Shown here piece by piece: positions 1 to 9,390 of a stretch of 64,000 bases of DNA. Made by a program: the position numbers and the translations under genes. This DNA comes from Marinicella gelatinilytica. Its GTDB lineage: Bacteria > Pseudomonadota > Gammaproteobacteria > Xanthomonadales > Marinicellaceae. Below the pieces are notes generated by a model, which was given only the letters and a program-made list of their open reading frames with translations, was not told where the DNA came from and ran no database searches. Numbering within the stretch: the first letter of the stretch is position 1; each line of letters opens with the position of its first letter. The stretch spans positions 62,001-126,000 of the forward strand of contig NZ_JAPMLN010000016.1 in the NCBI RefSeq assembly GCF_026410405.1. The letters are read 5' to 3'.

Positions 1-671
1 AATATGTGTTGCAACTCAAAACTTCACAGCAGCAATATGCCGCTCATCAAGTGGTTAAAATAAACAGCCAATTACTATCTCATCAAGGCAATAATGATAT
101 GACCATGACCGGCTACATCAGCCAACCCAACGGTGAAAAAGTGGCTGACTTAAACTTTCAGCCTAATAAAAATGGGGACTATCAAGCCAGCACCGACCAG
201 TTAACCGGCCAATCCTTGGCACATGGTCTTTGGGAAGTACACACCGTGGCAAGCAGCGACATTAACGGTTTAAAAGTCATGCGTGATGTCTCTTCAGCCT
301 TTGTCTTGAGCTTACCCACAGCCCGCATTAATCAGCAAATGACAGTGCAAAACCATACCCTGAAATTAGGTTTGGATGTGGCTGTGGCCGGTCGTTACGA
401 GGTCAGTGGTGTTTTGTCAGGCATCAATGCGCAAGGCGAGAAGCAAGCCATTGCCATGTTAATGTCGGCAGCCCAATTAAATAAGGGCCAAGCGGACTTA
501 ACGCTTGATTTACCCCAGGATTTGATCCGTCAATCGGGTTTTACAGGGCCTTTCGTGGTTGATCATATTAATCTGAAAAACCAAAGTCTGATGGTACCGG
601 TACAACAGTTAAGTGCAGGTATTCAATTGATGCCACTTCGTAAACCCATGAATCAAGACGATTTACGCTAA
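1..671 (+). CDS. DUF4785-like secreted protein, 3' end only
   Basis: The reading frame is open to the left edge of the window, so only the C-terminal 220 or so residues are visible; the GTG at 6 is not a credible start. The visible part is rich in beta-strand patterns and contains GRYEVSGVLSGIN around residue 130, followed by a 'G.ADLTLDLPQDLI..SG' segment. That pattern resembles the Ig-like C-terminal domains of DUF4785 proteins, which are exported proteins of unknown function in gammaproteobacteria. There is no C-terminal membrane anchor. A strong terminator follows 20 bases after the stop, so the gene ends its transcription unit. The family assignment is from memory of the pattern and is moderately sure; no function can be given. 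Confidence 0.6.
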   Translation, partial: YVLQLKTSQQQYAAHQVVKINSQLLSHQGNNDMTMTGYISQPNGEKVADLNFQPNKNGDYQASTDQLTGQSLAHGLWEVHTVASSDINGLKVMRDVSSAFVLSLPTARINQQMTVQNHTLKLGLDVAVAGRYEVSGVLSGINAQGEKQAIAMLMSAAQLNKGQADLTLDLPQDLIRQSGFTGPFVVDHINLKNQSLMVPVQQLSAGIQLMPLRKPMNQDDLR

Positions 672-690
672 AGCGTGTCTTAATAAACCC

Positions 691-718
691 AAAAACCCGG
701 CGATGAGTCGGGTTTTTT
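691..718 (+). terminator. Rho-independent terminator after the DUF4785-like gene
   Basis: A 9-base stem (691-699 with 709-717) closes a 9-base loop; the 3' arm ends in six T residues (713-718). It starts 20 bases after the stop codon at 669-671. Confidence 0.85.
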
Positions 719-806
719 GTTAGAATGTTTTAATAATACCGAATCACTCACAATATCCAAGGTTGATTTCCCTATGGATTTATTTTATCAATAGCACTGC
801 AACGTC

Positions 807-1412
807 ATGAAGGAAAAGGTCAGTTTGTTCTTGTTATGTTTACTTTTATTTTCGAATAATGCTTTGTCGGGCTCTATTGATTTAAGCATCGAAATTAATC
901 CGGAAACTGTTAACATTTTTAGTGCTGAAGACGTTGGTGAATTTAGTATTACCATTACAAATAATGGTGTAGATGATGCAGGTGCCAGCTCCGGGGATCC
1001 TTTCCCTATATCAATTGATACTGAGAGAATATATCTTGAAAATGGTGGGTATTTTGTTGGGTTTGAAGCCAACCCCGATATCAATCAAGATTGTGTTTTG
1101 TATCCCTTTTTTGTCGACCCTATTCCCGGAGACCCGCCCAGTGTTTTCTATTCATTTTACACCCCCGTTATTGCCGCAGGTGGATCAATGACTTGTTATG
1201 GCCGATACTATACAAACTTAAAAAATGAAACAAAAACGATAGAATGGAGCCCATTGAGTGTAACGGATAATGACACAGACCCATCTAATAACATTTCTGT
1301 GATGACCTTTAGGGGGTATATTCCAACAGTCCCCAGTTTATCCATATTCGGACTGGTATTTTTAACATTGGCAGTAATGGGTATAATATTTCGGTTTAAC
1401 GCTAAAACTTAG
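807..1412 (+). CDS. Small secreted protein with IPTL-CTERM-like tail
   Basis: 201 residues. Residues 1-21 form a signal peptide (MKEKVS then a hydrophobic run ending NALSG). The middle is a beta-rich domain with 'ITNNGVDDAG' and a closing 'DTDPSNNISVMTF', the pattern seen in CARDB/DUF11-type extracellular domains. The C-terminus has IPTVPSLSIFGL, a hydrophobic helix, then a basic R-F-N-A-K-T end, which matches the layout of IPTL-CTERM sorting tails (motif, membrane helix, basic residues). It is clearly a paralogue of the protein at 23097-23720 (same length, same domain, matching cysteines and closing motif). There is no obvious Shine-Dalgarno sequence before the ATG. Function unknown; it is probably processed at the cell surface if the matching sorting enzyme exists elsewhere. 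Confidence 0.75.
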   Translation: MKEKVSLFLLCLLLFSNNALSGSIDLSIEINPETVNIFSAEDVGEFSITITNNGVDDAGASSGDPFPISIDTERIYLENGGYFVGFEANPDINQDCVLYPFFVDPIPGDPPSVFYSFYTPVIAAGGSMTCYGRYYTNLKNETKTIEWSPLSVTDNDTDPSNNISVMTFRGYIPTVPSLSIFGLVFLTLAVMGIIFRFNAKT

Positions 1413-1419
1413 TGTTTGT

Positions 1420-1989
1420 TCACATCGATTTAGGTTTAGGATTTTCCATTTTTAAGCGAATCGGGCCCTGGTTTTCAGGTTTTTTGCCTTGAACACCGGC
1501 ATAAAAAGCCCTCACTTTATCCATGTCTTTAACCACATCACCTTGCGGCATAAAACAATCGCCAAATTTAATTTGTTTTTCAGCAAAGTTTATAGTGGCC
1601 ATCACAATTGGTACTCCGGCACCACAAGCGATGTGATAAAAACCCGATTTCCAGTAATTCAAACGACTGCGGGTACCTTCAGGTGACATGGTTAAAATCA
1701 TATGATCGCGTTGTGAGAACTGTTGTACCATTTGTTCCACCATATTTAGTTTCTGATCTCGATAAACAGGAATGCCGCCCAGGGCCTTAAACCACCAGCC
1801 CAACGGTGATTTAAATAAACTGGCCTTTCCTAAAAAGTTCACATTCAGACCCACCGCCCATTTCGCCAGAACCCCATAAATAAAATCCCAATTACTGGTG
1901 TGCGGCGCCACTATCAACATATATTTCTTATCATCAGGCAGCTCATTAACAATGTGCCAACCCAACATTTTTAAAATCCACCTGGCCAT
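1420..1989 (-). CDS. 1-acyl-glycerol-3-phosphate acyltransferase family protein (PlsC-like)
   Basis: 189 residues with the acyltransferase blocks in order: HTSNWD (His30 and Asp35, the HX4D catalytic pair), GGIPVYR at 71-77, and SPEGTRS at 102-108 (glycerol-phosphate binding). The family moves acyl groups from acyl-CoA or acyl-ACP onto a lysophospholipid or similar acceptor at the inner face of the cytoplasmic membrane. It is shorter than PlsC (about 240) and lacks an N-terminal membrane helix, so it may be one of the compact housekeeping paralogues with an unknown acceptor. Its ATG shares one base with the TGA of paaZ, so it is translationally coupled to it and is the last gene of the DUF4442-paaZ-acyltransferase operon. 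Confidence 0.85.
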   Translation of the reverse strand: MARWILKMLGWHIVNELPDDKKYMLIVAPHTSNWDFIYGVLAKWAVGLNVNFLGKASLFKSPLGWWFKALGGIPVYRDQKLNMVEQMVQQFSQRDHMILTMSPEGTRSRLNYWKSGFYHIACGAGVPIVMATINFAEKQIKFGDCFMPQGDVVKDMDKVRAFYAGVQGKKPENQGPIRLKMENPKPKSM

Positions 1990-4046
1990 CAGTTGTCATC
2001 TTCGACCACAGGCTCATATTTTGAAGCCACCAAGGTTAAAATATCGTACTGAGCCACCACTTCATCGACTTGATTGGTGGCTTGAATAAACCAGCGAACC
2101 TCTCCATAGCCTTTACCGCGACGGTAGGCTTTTTGTTTACAGGTAAAGTGAATGGTGATGTCATCACCGGGATAAACAGGCTCGGTGAAACGCAAATCAT
2201 CCAAACCATAATTGGCCAGCACCGGACCCTCATCAGGATAAACAAACAAACCGGCTGCCATCGACACAATGAAATAGCCGTGCGCCACACGTTGATCAAA
2301 AAATGGATTGCGGGCAGCGGCTTCTTCGTCCATATGGGCGTAAAAACGATCACCGGATAAATCGGCAAAGGCCTCAATATCCGCCAGGGTGATGGTGCGG
2401 CTTTCGGTGGTTAGTGACTGTCCTATCTGCAAATCTTCAAAATGCAGTTTAAAGGGATGCTGCGCCGGTTCACTGGTTTGAGCGCCGGGCAAATATTGCC
2501 CGATAATTCGGGTGAGGGTGGTGGGCGAACCTTGTAATGCGGTGCGCTGCATATAATGTAATACACCGCGAATACCACCTAGTTCTTCACCACCTCCGGC
2601 ACGTCCCGGACCACCGTGGGTTAAATGCGGCAAGGGTGAGCCATGACCCGAAGACTGCTTCGCTGAATCCCGATTAATAAGTAATAACCGGCCATGGTAT
2701 GAGGCGGTACTGATAACCAGCTCATTCACCGCTTCATCATCATAGCCAAAAACCGAACCCACCAGAGAACCTTCACCCATATTGGCCAATTGGGCGGCTT
2801 CTTTAAGCGTGTCATAACCCATCAAAGTACTGACCGGACCAAAAGCCTCAATATCATGAACTTCCGGACAAGTGAGGGCATTATGAGCACGCAACAAAAT
2901 CGGCGAGATAAAAGCGCCGGTTTTTTGATTGCCATCGACCACTTCAACCTGATCGGTATCACCATAAACAGTCACCGCATATTGCGACAATTCCGCCACC
3001 CGTTCACGCACTTCACGTTGTTGATCAAGGCTGGCCAAAGCCCCCATTTTCACCGTTTCATTGGCGGGATCACCAATCACCAGATTTTTCAATTGTTCAC
3101 TGATTGCTTCAGCGACTGCATCGATGAGACTATTGGGAACAATGGCGCGACGAATGGCGGTACATTTTTGGCCACATTTGACCGTCATTTCCCGCACCAC
3201 TTCATTGACATAGGCTTTAAATTCAGGTGTGTCCGGGGTCGCATCCGGCGTTAAAATGGAACAATTTAAGGAGTCGGCCTCCATGGTAAAACGAACACCC
3301 TGTCGCATGATGTTGTCTTTTGATTTCAAATATTGACCGGTGGACGCTGATCCGGTGAACGCCACCACATCCTGACCATCCAACAAGTCCAATAAATTCC
3401 CGGTGGAACCGCAGATTAACTGTACCGAACCTTCCGGTAAAACACCCGAAGCAATCATTTCCCGGAACATTAATTCAGTTAAATAAGCGGTATCAGAAGC
3501 CGGTTTGACAATCGCCGGCATACCGGCCAATAAAGTCGGCGCCAGTTTTTCCAGCATGCCCCAACAAGGAAAATTAAAGGCATTAATATGCACCGCCACA
3601 CCTTGCATCGGCGTGCAGATATGTTGACCAATAAAACTACCGTCTTTGGACAACGGTTCATAAGCACCATCGATATAAACTGTATGATCCGGCATTTCCC
3701 GCCTGCCTTTACCGGAATAAACGAACAGGGTGCCAATACCGCCTTCGATATCAATCCAGGAATCTTGACGGGTGGCACCGGTGGCCCGTGATAAGCGGTA
3801 AAAATCATCTTTTTTAGACAATAAATACAAGGCCAGCTCTTTGAGCATCAAGGCCCGCTCGTGAAAGGTCATCTGCGCCAGCGATGACTGTCCCTTATCT
3901 CTGGCGTAATCACGCATGGTTGCGAAATCTAAATCCTGACTGGAAATCCGGGCCATCGGTTCGCCAGTTATGGCGTTGTGGCATGTTTTAAATCCGGCAT
4001 CGGCCTGATGCCATTGTCCTTGCGCAAATGAGTTTAATGTCAGCAT
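1989..4046 (-). CDS. paaZ: PaaZ: bifunctional oxepin-CoA hydrolase / semialdehyde dehydrogenase
   Basis: 685 residues, full length for PaaZ. The N-terminal aldehyde dehydrogenase domain (about 1-520) has FTGSASTG at 230-237, the general base Glu256 (EADSLNC) and the nucleophile Cys295 (CGQKC), at the same numbers as in the E. coli enzyme. The C-terminal MaoC-type hydratase domain (about 540-680) carries 'FADLSGDRFYAH' and 'AHGYF'. In phenylacetate catabolism the hydratase opens oxepin-CoA and the dehydrogenase oxidises the aldehyde with NADP+. None of the other paa genes (ring epoxidase, isomerase, ligase) lies in this window, so the operon context (a DUF4442 hotdog protein 5 bases upstream, an acyltransferase overlapping downstream) does not prove a phenylacetate role; the paa genes may be elsewhere or the enzyme may act on a related CoA thioester. 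Confidence 0.92.
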   Translation of the reverse strand: MLTLNSFAQGQWHQADAGFKTCHNAITGEPMARISSQDLDFATMRDYARDKGQSSLAQMTFHERALMLKELALYLLSKKDDFYRLSRATGATRQDSWIDIEGGIGTLFVYSGKGRREMPDHTVYIDGAYEPLSKDGSFIGQHICTPMQGVAVHINAFNFPCWGMLEKLAPTLLAGMPAIVKPASDTAYLTELMFREMIASGVLPEGSVQLICGSTGNLLDLLDGQDVVAFTGSASTGQYLKSKDNIMRQGVRFTMEADSLNCSILTPDATPDTPEFKAYVNEVVREMTVKCGQKCTAIRRAIVPNSLIDAVAEAISEQLKNLVIGDPANETVKMGALASLDQQREVRERVAELSQYAVTVYGDTDQVEVVDGNQKTGAFISPILLRAHNALTCPEVHDIEAFGPVSTLMGYDTLKEAAQLANMGEGSLVGSVFGYDDEAVNELVISTASYHGRLLLINRDSAKQSSGHGSPLPHLTHGGPGRAGGGEELGGIRGVLHYMQRTALQGSPTTLTRIIGQYLPGAQTSEPAQHPFKLHFEDLQIGQSLTTESRTITLADIEAFADLSGDRFYAHMDEEAAARNPFFDQRVAHGYFIVSMAAGLFVYPDEGPVLANYGLDDLRFTEPVYPGDDITIHFTCKQKAYRRGKGYGEVRWFIQATNQVDEVVAQYDILTLVASKYEPVVEDDN

Positions 4047-4051
4047 AATTT

Positions 4052-4543
4052 TTATTTTTCAGAAAGTGGAGATAATAACCAAGTGACGGTAACACGCGTT
4101 ACCTCATCGCCGGCTTCATCATAAATATGGGCTTGTACCTGATAGTCTGTTTTATCTTCAGTCACCACGGGTATATCTACATCCGCTTGACCAATTAAAT
4201 CGCCTCGGGCTTTTTTCAAATATTCCGTATCAATGCGGGTGACGATGCCTCTGACATCTTCCGGAAGTCCGGTTAGCATGGCCAAGCCACCCACTAACTC
4301 ACCCAAATTTGCAGTGGCCAAAGCATGAATAGAGTTCAAATGGTTGGTGTTACTGCGTCGATATTTTAACAACACCTGACAGTGACCCGGCTCAAGTATT
4401 TTAACCTTGGGTTTAATACTACCTGAATAGGGAACCTTAAATGCCAAAATTTGATTAAATAGCCATGGACCAAGTGGTTTATTTTGAAGTTTTTGCCAAT
4501 AGTGATAAAGCCGTTGGCCGGCAGCTTTTTTTGGTGATGTCAT
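4052..4543 (-). CDS. DUF4442 hotdog-fold protein, possible thioesterase
   Basis: 163 residues. The sequence has the hotdog-fold layout of DUF4442 proteins, with 'NHLNSIHALATANLGELVGGLAM' as the central helix region (Asn-His then Glu on the helix) and a strand-rich C-terminal half. Members are related to acyl-CoA thioesterases, but few have been tested. It is first in a three-gene operon, ending 5 bases before paaZ, which suggests it handles a CoA thioester in the same pathway, perhaps clearing a dead-end intermediate as PaaI does in phenylacetate catabolism (inference). Its start codon lies opposite the 5' end of the divergent kinase frame, so the true kinase start must be further in. Confidence 0.75.
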   Translation of the reverse strand: MTSPKKAAGQRLYHYWQKLQNKPLGPWLFNQILAFKVPYSGSIKPKVKILEPGHCQVLLKYRRSNTNHLNSIHALATANLGELVGGLAMLTGLPEDVRGIVTRIDTEYLKKARGDLIGQADVDIPVVTEDKTDYQVQAHIYDEAGDEVTRVTVTWLLSPLSEK

Positions 4544-4643
4544 GGCTAAATTATATCATGACAAATTCATTAAACTTAGCCGGATTATGACCGAAATGCA
4601 ACGATGTGGTATATTAAGTGAGTCAAAATTTCAAATACAGTAC

Positions 4644-7600
4644 ATGCTTACAAACCTGACTGCACGCGCCATCATTATTCTGCTTAGTTTCAGTGTGTGC
4701 TTTCCAGCCATTGCTGATGTAAACAATCATAATGATAACAGCAATGCGCAATTTATTAATGTCATTCACTATGATCAATTTCAGGGTTTGTTAGGGGAAA
4801 AGGTCACACAAATGGATCAAGACCATTTAGGCTATATGTGGTTTGCAACGCATCAGGGATTAAATCGTTTTGACAGCCAGACTTTTCATCATTTTAAACA
4901 AGACAGTTTAGATGCCGGCAGTCTGCCCAGCAATGAAATATCACTGTTCGTTCAATCTGAACATGATATGTGGTTAAGCCTTAACAACATCGGTTTAGCC
5001 CGTTATAAAAAAGACAGCAATGAATTTGCACTAATTCCTCAAATTGACCTCAAAGGTGACGATCAAAGCCACGGCATATTTCACTCCATGATATTTGCCC
5101 TAGCCAACGATGATGTGGGCAACACGTGGGTATTTCAGTTTGATGCCGGAATTTCGATTTTTAACCAACAAAGCCAACGTTTTTCACATTTAACCCAAGA
5201 AAATACCGAGTGGTTACAATCAGTTCGGTTTTTTGATGCCCAAACCGATGACGATGGCCACATATGGGTCGCCACTTTGGAAGGCATTGTTTATGAGATT
5301 GACCCAAACAGCCAACAAGCCGTCATTCATCACATCGAGGTGGCTGATAAGTCGGCCAAAGAAGCCCGCATTTACAGCATCGGCATCTCACAAGACGGTA
5401 CCGTTTATTTAGGCGCTTACCAAGGTGTTTATCGGTTTGATTCGCAACAGAAACAATTTAGTCAAATCATTAGCCGTGAGCACATCAATCAATTAATGGG
5501 CGAGCCGTTGTCGATACGCAATATTATGTCAGACAGCGATGGCCGATTGTGGCTATCGACGATAAAAGGTTTACTTCTGTTTAATCAAGGTTTACTCAGC
5601 CACATCAAATTTATCAATCAAGGTGAAGTCATGGATGACCACATCAATATTCGCTCCGTGTATGAAGATAAAGAAAGAAACATTTGGGTGGCCACGGATA
5701 ATCGCGGTGTGTTGCGATTAAATCACCATTGGGATCAAACCACCATAAAAAGACCTTTTACAAACGCCAAAAAACTCAATATCAGCGAAGCACTCCATAG
5801 CGAAGGTCACTTCGAAGACAATATTTGGCTGTACGACAATCAGCAACACGTGTTGTCTCTGAATCTATACAAGAACGGTCGATTAACGACCTTAAAGACC
5901 TACGATGCTGAAAATAATTTACCCGACCAAGTCAATGGACTGTTTGTTGACCGTAACTTTAATTTATGGGTGCCCTCAGTCATGGGCCTATACCGACTGA
6001 ATAACAACACCCTGCAATTTGATTTAATGTCGGAAATGACCGGTATCATGGCGCTGTTTGAAATTAAAGGTCAGCTCTATTTAACCGCTTATGGCGACAA
6101 TCAACTCTATCGTTGGAATTATCAGCAAAATAGTGTGGAACCGCTACCACAAACACATCTCAATGAAATTAGCACAAATTTAATTGAGGATAATGCCGGC
6201 CGACTCTGGATGACCGGCAATAATGGCTTGGAAGTTATGGATGTCAACACATTTGAAACCTTATTTGAAATACCTTCTGAAGAAGGCTTTTTGAATGTTA
6301 TTTTGGATGAAGACAAAGTCTGGCTATTATCTAACGGTAAAGTTTTGCGCTATCGTCAACAGGACGGTGAGTTAATCAATGAATCAACCAGCCAATTAAA
6401 TCAATTAATATCAACCTATGGCGTCTATCATTTTCATATTTTTAACCAGCAGTTATGGCTGATAAGTCAAGAAGGCGTGTTGGTGGTTGACCCGTCTGAT
6501 AATCGTTTAATTAAACGATACAGCAACACCGATGACTTACCCGGACGCTTAGCGATTGATTTGTTAAAAATGCATGACGGCGGAGTCATTATTGTCACTG
6601 ATAACGGTTTAGCCCAAATTAAAAACCAACCGCAATCAACTGAAACCAACATAAAATCCACTTTGGTGTTAGAACAATTACGCCACAATGGTCAACAAAT
6701 CAGTGATTTAACAGCGTTGCCATATAACTACGGCAGTTTACAAGTGGACTATCAATTACTGTCTTTTAGTCGGCCTGACAGTCACCGCTATCAATACCGT
6801 TTACAATCAAATCAAGACTGGCTGGACAGCGGTCATCAAACCAGTCAAAATTTTTACCAATTACCGGCTGACAACTACCAATTACAAATCCGCGGCAAAA
6901 CCCTGGAGCAAGATTGGTCTGATCCCCTCACCATAACCTTTCATGTGGCAAAAGAACCCTGGAAAACCGCCACTGCTTATTGGATTTATGGTCTCTTGAG
7001 CTTGCTACTGCTTTTAACTTTATTTCTTATTTGGCGAAAACGTTGGCAGTATAATCAGGAACTTAGATTCGCCCATGAAAAACAAGCCTTTGTAGAGAAT
7101 CAATTATCACTCACCAGTTCGTTGGTACAGTCGTTGGATGTGGATGAACTATTCGCCAAAATCAAACATCAGATTGGCAAACATATTATCTGTGATGCCA
7201 TTGAAGTATGTTACTGGAACAATGACAATAATGACCAGGTTTTTAGTGATGATAAACTCACCGTCAGTGAACAAAATCGCCTGGGCAGCGTGGCCTTAAA
7301 ACTCCATGAAACCGACCAAAAATACATGCTTGAATCTATTCAGGATGGTGAACACTTGCGGGTTTTATTCAGTCACTCTGAAAACCGCTTAGGTCTGGTT
7401 TCTTTTCATCGCCAATCAGAATCTTTTAAAGCCAACACCATTTCTTTGGCCATTGCCTATGTGGCACAAGCCTCTTTAGCCATCGAAAATGCCAGATTGT
7501 TTCAGGCAGTACAACATTTAGCGGAACAAGCCAATACTTCAAGCCAAGCCAAAAGTGATTTCTTAGCTCAAGTTTCTCATGAAATCCGCACCCCGATGAA

Positions 7601-8948
7601 CGGTATTCTCGGCATGAATCAACTTTTGCTTGACTCGCCATTAAATGAAGACCAACGTCTCTACGCCGATGCCGTTAATGAATCAGGTGAGCATTTACTG
7701 GCCATTATTAACGATATTTTAGATTTATCCAAAATCGAAGCGGGCAAATTGGTGTTGGAACAGCGACCCTTTAATTTAGTGGAGTTGGCGGATGAGGTCA
7801 CCCAATCTTTCATTTCTGTCAGTAAAAACAAACGCTTAGACTTTGTCACTTGTTTAGACGCTGAATTGAATGCCAACTGCATTGGCGATGCCACGCGTAT
7901 TAAGCAAATCATTATCAACCTACTGAGTAATGCTTTTAAATTCACCCAATCCGGTGAAGTTTTATTGAGTATTCTTCCGGCGGATAATCCCGATGAATTA
8001 CTGATTGTGGTTAAAGACACTGGCATGGGCATAGCACAAAGTATGATTAACAATTTATTCGATCCTTTTGCGCAAGCCGATAGTTCCATTACCCGCAAGT
8101 ATGGTGGCACTGGTTTAGGTTTAAGTATCGTAAAACAGCTGTGTGAGAAAATGGCCGGTGACATCAACATTGAAAGTCACCCCGGACAAGGCACCGAGGT
8201 CAGCTGCCTGATTAAAGTTGGCCGCGATCATTCACCCCAATCCACACCTCAAGTTCGTCATGCCACCGCTGGTTTAATGGCAGAAGATTCAATGGTTAAA
8301 TCTGCTTTGTCAGAAAGCTTACTGCGCTTAGGCATGACTGTTAGTTACGATATAGAGGAACCGTTTGATTATTTGTTTGTGATTGATCATGGGCAAGCCC
8401 ATTATGATCATGCCATCAGTATAGCCCACCGTGAATTGAAACCGGTTTACTTACTGAAAAGTCAATTACAAAACAATCCACGTCATCAAGGTTCTTTTAA
8501 AGTGCTTAACTGGCCTTTTTTGCAAAAACACATCGCCGGCTTATTTGTGACTTCTCAAGCCGTCACTGAACACACACATAAACCCCTGACAACTAACCGT
8601 TCAATGCATTTATTGGTGTTGGAAGACAATGTCATTAACCAACAATTATTGTTGGAATTATTAGAAAAAGCAGGACATGTGGTGGACATATTCGACGATC
8701 CTCAACAGGCGCTCAGTGCCATTGACAGCAACCATTATGATGCTTTATTGGTGGATTATCATTTACCGAACATGACCGGCATTGATTTTGTCCTGGCTTG
8801 TCGTGAATTAGGTACTCAGTGCACAACAGTTATGATGAGTGCAGATATTTCCACTGAACTCAAACAACGCTGCCAGCAACATCAAATTGATAAGTTAATT
8901 ATAAAACCCTTTAAAATTGATGACTTAATGCAATTGCTTAGTGACTGA
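4644..8948 (+). CDS. Propeller-type hybrid sensor histidine kinase / response regulator
   Basis: 1434 residues from the ATG at 4644. The frame is open further upstream (ATG at 4542), but that would overlap the divergent gene's start; the 4644 start gives a proper signal peptide (MLTNLTARAIIILLSFSVC, then PAIADV). Order: periplasmic two-component-propeller repeats (about 35-690, recurrent 'D..G.lW..T..GL' blades), Y_Y_Y domain (about 692-769), one membrane helix (about 776-797), a GAF-like linker (about 810-960), HisKA with His979 in SHEIRTP, HATPase_c with NLLSNAFKFT, DTGMGI and GGTGLGLS, and a C-terminal receiver with Asp1371 in LLVDYHLP. In Bacteroidetes such proteins sense glycans through the propeller and carry an AraC output; here there is no DNA-binding domain, so the phosphate must pass to another protein. 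Signal and partner are not shown by the neighbours. Confidence 0.9.
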   Translation: MLTNLTARAIIILLSFSVCFPAIADVNNHNDNSNAQFINVIHYDQFQGLLGEKVTQMDQDHLGYMWFATHQGLNRFDSQTFHHFKQDSLDAGSLPSNEISLFVQSEHDMWLSLNNIGLARYKKDSNEFALIPQIDLKGDDQSHGIFHSMIFALANDDVGNTWVFQFDAGISIFNQQSQRFSHLTQENTEWLQSVRFFDAQTDDDGHIWVATLEGIVYEIDPNSQQAVIHHIEVADKSAKEARIYSIGISQDGTVYLGAYQGVYRFDSQQKQFSQIISREHINQLMGEPLSIRNIMSDSDGRLWLSTIKGLLLFNQGLLSHIKFINQGEVMDDHINIRSVYEDKERNIWVATDNRGVLRLNHHWDQTTIKRPFTNAKKLNISEALHSEGHFEDNIWLYDNQQHVLSLNLYKNGRLTTLKTYDAENNLPDQVNGLFVDRNFNLWVPSVMGLYRLNNNTLQFDLMSEMTGIMALFEIKGQLYLTAYGDNQLYRWNYQQNSVEPLPQTHLNEISTNLIEDNAGRLWMTGNNGLEVMDVNTFETLFEIPSEEGFLNVILDEDKVWLLSNGKVLRYRQQDGELINESTSQLNQLISTYGVYHFHIFNQQLWLISQEGVLVVDPSDNRLIKRYSNTDDLPGRLAIDLLKMHDGGVIIVTDNGLAQIKNQPQSTETNIKSTLVLEQLRHNGQQISDLTALPYNYGSLQVDYQLLSFSRPDSHRYQYRLQSNQDWLDSGHQTSQNFYQLPADNYQLQIRGKTLEQDWSDPLTITFHVAKEPWKTATAYWIYGLLSLLLLLTLFLIWRKRWQYNQELRFAHEKQAFVENQLSLTSSLVQSLDVDELFAKIKHQIGKHIICDAIEVCYWNNDNNDQVFSDDKLTVSEQNRLGSVALKLHETDQKYMLESIQDGEHLRVLFSHSENRLGLVSFHRQSESFKANTISLAIAYVAQASLAIENARLFQAVQHLAEQANTSSQAKSDFLAQVSHEIRTPMNGILGMNQLLLDSPLNEDQRLYADAVNESGEHLLAIINDILDLSKIEAGKLVLEQRPFNLVELADEVTQSFISVSKNKRLDFVTCLDAELNANCIGDATRIKQIIINLLSNAFKFTQSGEVLLSILPADNPDELLIVVKDTGMGIAQSMINNLFDPFAQADSSITRKYGGTGLGLSIVKQLCEKMAGDINIESHPGQGTEVSCLIKVGRDHSPQSTPQVRHATAGLMAEDSMVKSALSESLLRLGMTVSYDIEEPFDYLFVIDHGQAHYDHAISIAHRELKPVYLLKSQLQNNPRHQGSFKVLNWPFLQKHIAGLFVTSQAVTEHTHKPLTTNRSMHLLVLEDNVINQQLLLELLEKAGHVVDIFDDPQQALSAIDSNHYDALLVDYHLPNMTGIDFVLACRELGTQCTTVMMSADISTELKQRCQQHQIDKLIIKPFKIDDLMQLLSD

Positions 8949-9390
8949 TTGAATCACCATAAATCCGCACGACTTGTTCAAAGAATGCGGTATCTTGTTG
9001 ATCAAATCGATTTAAATCAGGGCTGTCAACATCCAAAACCCCTGTCATCTTGTCATGATAAAATGGCACCACCACTTCCGATTGGCTGGCCGTATCACAG
9101 TAAATGTGACCGCTAAATTTGGACACATCCGCCACCGTTAATGATTGCTTGTTGGCAAACGCCTTACCACAAACGCCTTGACCAATGGGCAAACGCGTAC
9201 AAGCTGGCTGACCATGGAAAGGACCAAGCACCAGCTCATCGCCTTGTTGAAAATAAAACCCCAACCAATTGACGGCATCCAGGGAATGATACAAAAAAGC
9301 AGATAGGTTGGCTGCATTAGCCAAAGGGTCATGTTCGCCTTTAAGTAACGCAGCCAGTTGTTGTAATAATAAATCGTGGTTTGAATTCAC
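8938..9390 (-). CDS. msrC: Free methionine-(R)-sulfoxide reductase, GAF type
   Basis: 150 residues, a single GAF domain. It has the fRMsr pattern 'GPFHGQPAC', 'GVCGKAF', 'GHIYCDTASQSEVVVP' and 'GVLDVDSP'. The three redox cysteines are Cys64, Cys74 and Cys98, with the same 10- and 24-residue spacing as Cys84/94/118 of E. coli MsrC. The enzyme reduces free Met-(R)-sulfoxide in the cytoplasm with thioredoxin. The gene follows mscL directly (the mscL stop ends at 9391), so the two are probably one transcript. Its 3' end overlaps the end of the convergent kinase gene by 11 bases. Confidence 0.9.
   Translation of the reverse strand: MNSNHDLLLQQLAALLKGEHDPLANAANLSAFLYHSLDAVNWLGFYFQQGDELVLGPFHGQPACTRLPIGQGVCGKAFANKQSLTVADVSKFSGHIYCDTASQSEVVVPFYHDKMTGVLDVDSPDLNRFDQQDTAFFEQVVRIYGDSISH

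Noticed and set aside
2790-3254. 154-codon plus-strand frame opposite paaZ
   Set aside because: Antisense shadow of paaZ; no RBS, no motif.
7661-8170. 169-codon minus-strand frame opposite the kinase domain
   Set aside because: Antisense to conserved HisKA/HATPase coding sequence; composition is a mirror of that gene.
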